From: Panagrolaimus kolymaensis
Lineage: Eukaryota > Nematoda > Chromadorea > Rhabditida > Panagrolaimidae
Length of the DNA stretch: 64,000 nt
Direction: 5' to 3'
Assembly (NCBI GenBank): GCA_028622995.1
Contig: JAJQJQ010000044.1
Coordinates: 1,364,001-1,428,000, forward strand
Below are positions 59,402-64,000 of this stretch, one piece after another. The notes below the pieces were generated by a model. That model had not been told where the DNA came from. It ran no database searches and worked only from the letters and a program-made list of their open reading frames with translations. The position numbers and the translations under genes were made by a program. Within the stretch, counting starts at the first letter, position 1. Each line of letters starts with the position of its first letter.

Positions 59402-61365
59402 ATGAAGCGAAAGATTATTTTCAATCCCCATGGTGCTCGTCCACAACCTTTCTCTTTGCCGAAATCATTGATCGCTAAAATTATCAAAGACGCAAATTCT
59501 GATGTTTCGCAAACACTTCTTCGAACGTGCAAATATTTTTATTTAAAAGCTCCATATTTTATTGTGGATTCCATTCATTTTGATTATACTAAACAACGAT
59601 TTGAAACAGAAAAATATGATAATGCGATGGACTTTTTTAATTCTCGTCGATTACCTATAACTCGAATATGGGTAACCAAAAGAATGTTTGTGGATGGAAT
59701 GGAATTCGCTGAAAATATGGTTTCAAGAATTATTAAATGCACGATAGAAGAATTGCATTTATCTTATTCTCATTTAGCTTTGCATGAATTTAAACGATTA
59801 ACAAATTCTGGAACAATTAAAACTTTAATTTTGGAATCTCCAAAAATTTTTGGTGGAAAAACTAAAATTGAAGTTCCAATTGAAGGGTTACTTTCATGCG
59901 TTCCTGGAGCAACAAATATTTCGTAAGTTTTTTAGTTTCTTTTTGCTTTATTAAAATTGTTAAATTTGTAGATTGAAATCTTGTCCAATAACTCCAGATA
60001 CAATGGAAAAATTAATTAAAATTCCATGGAAGCATAAAATTCAAAAATTTTGTCTTGAAAAACTTAATGGTCCCATTTGTGTTCATGCGTTTCATAGATT
60101 CACTAAGGTAAGATTTTCATCAACAAAGTTTTTTGATTTTTACTATCCATAATTTTTTTCTAGGCTCACGTAGCTCCTGATGCAACTGTAAAAGTAACAT
60201 TTGATAATGAATATAAATGTTTTGATTCTCAAAGTTTTAAACGAAAATTTATTAATCTTTCAAAAGATGACGACGATGAATTTCCCGCGGCAGTAAAGCT
60301 CCCCAAAATTCAAAGTTTTGATGAAATAGAAAAACGATATATTGGTAAAAAAAAATTTTGAGGGTCAGAAAAAATATTTTAATTTTCCTTGGATTTTTTA
60401 GGTTCGTCAACTTCTAAAAAAATTTCTACGATTTTTAATGAAAACAAAAATATTCGAAATCAAAACTTTCCGTTTCGTCAATCGTTAATAAATTATATTT
60501 TAAAGAATGGAAAAATATTGAAAAAATTATATCAAACTTGCAAATATTTTTATTGGAAATATCCTTTTTGCATTTTGGATGGAATTTATTGTGATTCTGA
60601 TATCACTTGGTTAACCACAAATACCCATGAAGTTGCTTTACACGAAAATAATAAAATATCTAATATTTGGATTTTAAAAGCCATTCAATTTGCTGGAGAC
60701 ACCGATTGTGAAGATGAATTTTTTAATTTAATGTCAAAAGTTGTAAAATGTGATGCAAAGGAAATAGAAATCTTTAATCTTAGACTTCCATTTGAATTAT
60801 TTAAAAAAATGACAAAATCTCAAAAAGTTTTAAAATATGATTCTGAAGGATATGGAAGTAAATCAATTATTGATAATCAAAGAAATTTGGTTCCATTAGA
60901 AAATTTATTATGCTGTCTTACTTCTGCAACGGTTATTAAGTAAGTTGTTTTTTTGACCCCAAAAAAGTTAGCCTAAAATCTCTAAATAATTTTTTTTCAG
61001 TTTGAGTAAATGCCATATAACTCCAGAAACTATGTCAAAATTAGCAGCTTCAAAATGTTTATTATGGAAAAATAAAATTACCGAATTATCTCTTTCTGAA
61101 ATCGATGCACCATTTGATGAAAAGTTATTTTATGAATTTATTAAAGTAATATTCTTTTTTTAAATATGCAAATTTTTCGAGAAACATTTTTTTGTTTTGT
61201 TTTTTAGAAAGCTGTGGCACCTAGAGCTTTGATCAAATTGGATTTTGCAGAAATGAATCAAACTATATTTTTGGATTTTAAAACTAAATTAAATTTAATT
61301 CTTGCAACTTGGAAACCCAGAAGAGAACGTCCATCGATTATATTTAAAAATACCAGAAATTAGAA
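59402..61365 (+). CDS. Two-module F-box-like family gene
   Basis: Six exons, 59402-59922, 59972-60107, 60164-60344, 60402-60939, 61001-61145 and 61208-61365. Module 1 has PFSLPKSLIAKIIKDANSDV, TCKYFYLKAPYFIVDSIHF, RIWVTKRM, IIKCTIEELHL, LTNSGTIKTL, VPIEGLLSCVPGATNIS and CPITPDTMEKLIKIPWKHKI. The linker is acidic (SKDDDDEFP) with AAVKLPKIQSF instead of the usual KKRKL patch. Module 2 has NQNFPFRQSLINYILKNGKI, TCKYFYWKYPFCILDGIY, NIWILKAI, VVKCDAKEIEI and CHITPETMSKL. The gene ends with KPRRERPSIIFKNTRN. The four-residue ANAK block before KLY is shortened in module 2. Confidence 0.78.
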
Positions 61366-61635
61366 TATAGTATATATTTTTTTTAAGTTTGAATTTGAAA
61401 ATTTTTTTTATTGTTAATTTTTTGTTTGTTTTTGCTGCACAAATAAAATAAATGTATCCCTTATCATTGCTCCATATTACTTTTATATTTTGTTTATCAG
61501 AGAAAAAAAAATATGATGACTCCAAAAAAAGTATGCTTTTATTGATTTGCTTTTTTTTATTCGTTTACTTCCTTTATTTTTTTGTGAGGTTAAAAAAAGT
61601 TTTAATAAATTAATTTTTTTTTGTTAATTTTTTAA
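61366..61635. other. Short intergenic region between two tandem family genes
   Basis: AATAAAATAAATG near 61442 is the likely poly(A) signal of the left gene. Nothing else is seen. Confidence 0.4.
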
Positions 61636-64000
61636 ATGGCCGCCGTTGTTGTTATTAGTCCTATAACAAACTCAAATTTAAAGAAGCAAGATTTCCCATT
61701 TTCAAAAAAATTTATTAATTATTTTCTTGGAAATGCCAATGCTTCGATAATTCAAAAACTTTATCGGACGTGTAAATATTTTTATTTAAAATGTCCGTAT
61801 TTTATTATAGACACATTAGATTTCTCTTATGGAATTTTAAGATTTGAGAATGAAAAATATGATGATTGTTTTGAAGTCGACGACATATTACAAATTCATA
61901 ATATTTGGATTACAAAAGAAATTAAAGCAAATCAATATCAACGTTCAGAATATTTTATTGATATATTTTTTTCAAAAATTATTAAATGTGAAGCATCAAA
62001 AATTAAGATTTCTAAAAAAACTTTATTATTTAAACATTTTGATATTTTAACAAAATTTGGAAAAGTTGAAGATTTTCATTGTTATGTAAATGAAATTATT
62101 GATGTTAATAATAAATCTTCTTCTCAGCCATTGGAAGTTTTGTTAGCTTTAGTTTCAAATGCTAAAAAAATATGGTAAGTTTGGATATTTATTTATTTTG
62201 GCCCAGCGAAGCTTTCGAAGGCTTTGCTTGTAATTTTGGTTTTAAATTTTTTTATGATTCATTTGAAGCTTGAAACCATGTCCAATAACACCTGAAACAA
62301 TGATGAAATTATTATCTATTTCATGGAGAAATAAAATTGAAGGATTATTTTTAAATGAAATTGGTGGATCATTAGAAGCAGAATTATTTCAACAATTTTT
62401 AAAAGTCTTTTTTTATTCTCTGAAAATATTGAAAAATTTTTGGTATATTATTTTTTAGAAAGCTACTACCTCTAATGCCAGAATAAGGATACAATTTAAA
62501 AATAAAAACGAATTTAAAAAAGATTTTGATGATATTGATAACGAAGATGGTGGACCGGTTGCAAAGAAAATAAAAATTGAATTTGCTGATAATAAACAAA
62601 TAGAAACAAGGGAGAGTAAATAAATTATTTTTTTAATCAAAAAAATCTTTTATATCATTTTTAGCGGAAATTTCTTCGATGACTTTCAACACCAAAAACT
62701 TTTATCATCAAAATTTTCCATTTCGCCAACCCTTAATTAATTATATTGTCCAAAATGCAAATTCTGAAATTATGAAAAAATTACATAAAACCTGCAAATA
62801 TTTTTATAACAAATCTCCATTTTGTATTGTTGAAAGTTTAGAAATTTATAATAAAAGAATCATCATAGATGAAATATTTCCTTATGAAAATACAAAAGAA
62901 TTGAATTTTATTAATAATATTTGGATAAGTGGTTTAATATCGTATAGTGGAGATAAACCATTTAAAACTATTTTACCACGATTTGCGAGATTTGATCCCT
63001 ATAGTATATTATTGTATGATATAACCCTAACAAAAATGGAATATGATTTTTTAACTCAATCAAATAAAATGCAATTTTGGACTTCTGAAAGAACTCCTAT
63101 TTTAAATATTGATAAAAGTCGCGTTCCACTTGATGAATTATTTATGAGGCTTACACATGTTATAAACATAAAGTAAGTAGTCATTGTTTAAAAAAAATGT
63201 ATGTATGTGCAAATTAAAAAATGGAGGAGATAAAGGAGCGGAATAGAAGAGTAAAAACGGAAAAATCAGAGTATACAAAAAAAAATTTGCCCATAATCTC
63301 AGACTCTAAAAATGGAAAAGTTGTGTTTTTCTTGAAAATTTGGCAACTTTATTTAAGTTATTTTCTCACCATTTGATTTATGAATAAAAATGAATCCTTC
63401 CCAAAAGTTCCATATTTTTCGATTACAATTTGTGAAAAATTTGTCATCATTGGCCCTTATTTATAAAAGTTTTTTTAGAATAGATTCTTGTCACATTACA
63501 CTCCAAACATTTAAAAATTTGCTTTCACTTCCATGGAAAAAAGAAATCGATGAAATATTTTTAAATAATTTAGATGTTGTAATTGATGCAGATGTGTTAT
63601 TTGAATTTATGAAAGTTTGTTTTTTTAAACTTTGGAAGCATATAAAAAAACGAAGATTTTTTTAGAAGGTTGTTAATGCCAGAGCAGCTTTTGGAATAAG
63701 TTTTCTCAATAGTACGAATGAAGAAATATTAAATTTTGATTTAGCAATTAGACATAAAATTCGAAGTTGTTGGAAACCTTCGATGCGATTTGGAACGATT
63801 AACTTTGCGAGGGTGTCCTTCAGTGTTTTTAAACGATTTCAAAAAATTGACTGCCTCAAAAAAATTAGTGTATTGTCGTTTAGAAAAGGATACTCGAGTG
63901 ATTGATAAAAATGGAAATGATGTACCATTGGAAAATATTTTATCTTGCTGCATGTATGCCACGAACATTGAGTAAACTATTTTCTTTATGCTCAATAAAT
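61636..64000 (+). CDS. F-box-like family gene with two modules and a chimeric, frameshifted third module; runs off the window
   Basis: Exons 61636-62174, 62269-62404, 62459-62615, 62665-63172, 63479-63614 and from 63666. Module 1 has DFPFSKKFINYFLGNANASI, TCKYFYLKCPYFIIDTLDF, NIWITKEI, IIKCEASKIKI, LTKFGKVEDF and CPITPETMMKLLSISW. The linker is acidic (DDIDNEDGGPVAKKIKIEF). Module 2 has NFPFRQPLINYIVQNANSEI, TCKYFYNKSPFCIVESLEI, NIWISGLI and CHITLQTFKNLLSLPWKKEI. In the last exon the frame reaches IRSCWKPSM and is then fused, near 63783, to the middle of another first-exon sequence (RCDLERLTL...DVPLENILSCCMYATNIE with a GAGTAAAC donor at 63973) in a different reading frame. In the original frame a stop follows at 63903-63905. 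The protein would thus end with an out-of-frame tail unless the sequence has an error. Confidence 0.7.

Overview
The window looks like part of a nematode genome, most likely a tylenchine plant parasite close to root-knot nematodes (Meloidogyne). That assignment is an inference. It rests on strong A+T richness, short introns with T-rich ...TTTTAG or ...TTTCAG acceptors, a nematode-type FAFA neuropeptide precursor, and a ZEN-4 kinesin. All genes are eukaryotic and spliced. The exon structures given here were worked out by eye from splice sites, reading-frame phase and comparison between paralogs.

Layout. 1-5.9 kb: a decayed fragment of a RIG-I/DRH-type helicase, a complete non-autonomous hAT-like element with an 8-bp target duplication, a cytochrome P450 lacking its N-terminal part (minus strand), a divergent member of the local F-box-like family, and a tiny membrane protein gene with a GC-AG intron. 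7-12.5 kb: two paralogous threonine-rich single-pass membrane proteins with matching promoters and 3' ends, with a two-module F-box-like gene between them whose hallmark Trp codon has become a stop. 12.5-19.6 kb: about 7 kb of A+T-rich DNA with no convincing gene. 19.6-22 kb: a FAFA neuropeptide precursor with an in-frame stop. 23-25.4 kb: three minus-strand genes for small secreted/type I membrane proteins with a dibasic or furin-like site before the membrane segment. 25.6-31.5 kb: housekeeping genes (zen-4 kinesin-6, FRA10AC1 homolog, SAC3-domain protein). 32.26-35.54 kb: a 3.28-kb foldback element with near-identical 0.55-kb arms, G-rich ends, an 8-bp target duplication and a spliced cargo gene of unknown function. 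35.6-53.3 kb and 59.4-64 kb: the main F-box-like cluster, interrupted by a C2H2 zinc-finger gene, a small CxxC protein gene and, at 53.5-59 kb, a UDP-glycosyltransferase, a short eIF3m/CIF-1-like PCI protein and mitochondrial tyrosyl-tRNA synthetase.

The distinctive system is the multigene family. It has ten loci and sixteen recognisable modules plus a partial one. Each module has an F-box-like helical head (motif TCKYFY...PYxIVD), an NIWITK motif, a VPIEDILxLVPNA end, a separate exon with the PW(K)xKI motif, and a third exon with a (A)PxA(K/E)(V/I) start. Most genes are fused dimers whose modules are joined by an acidic linker, which usually contains a KKRKL-like basic patch. The cluster shows ongoing birth and death: tandem copies, a TGG-to-TAG nonsense change, an intron loss, and a chimeric out-of-frame third module at the right edge.
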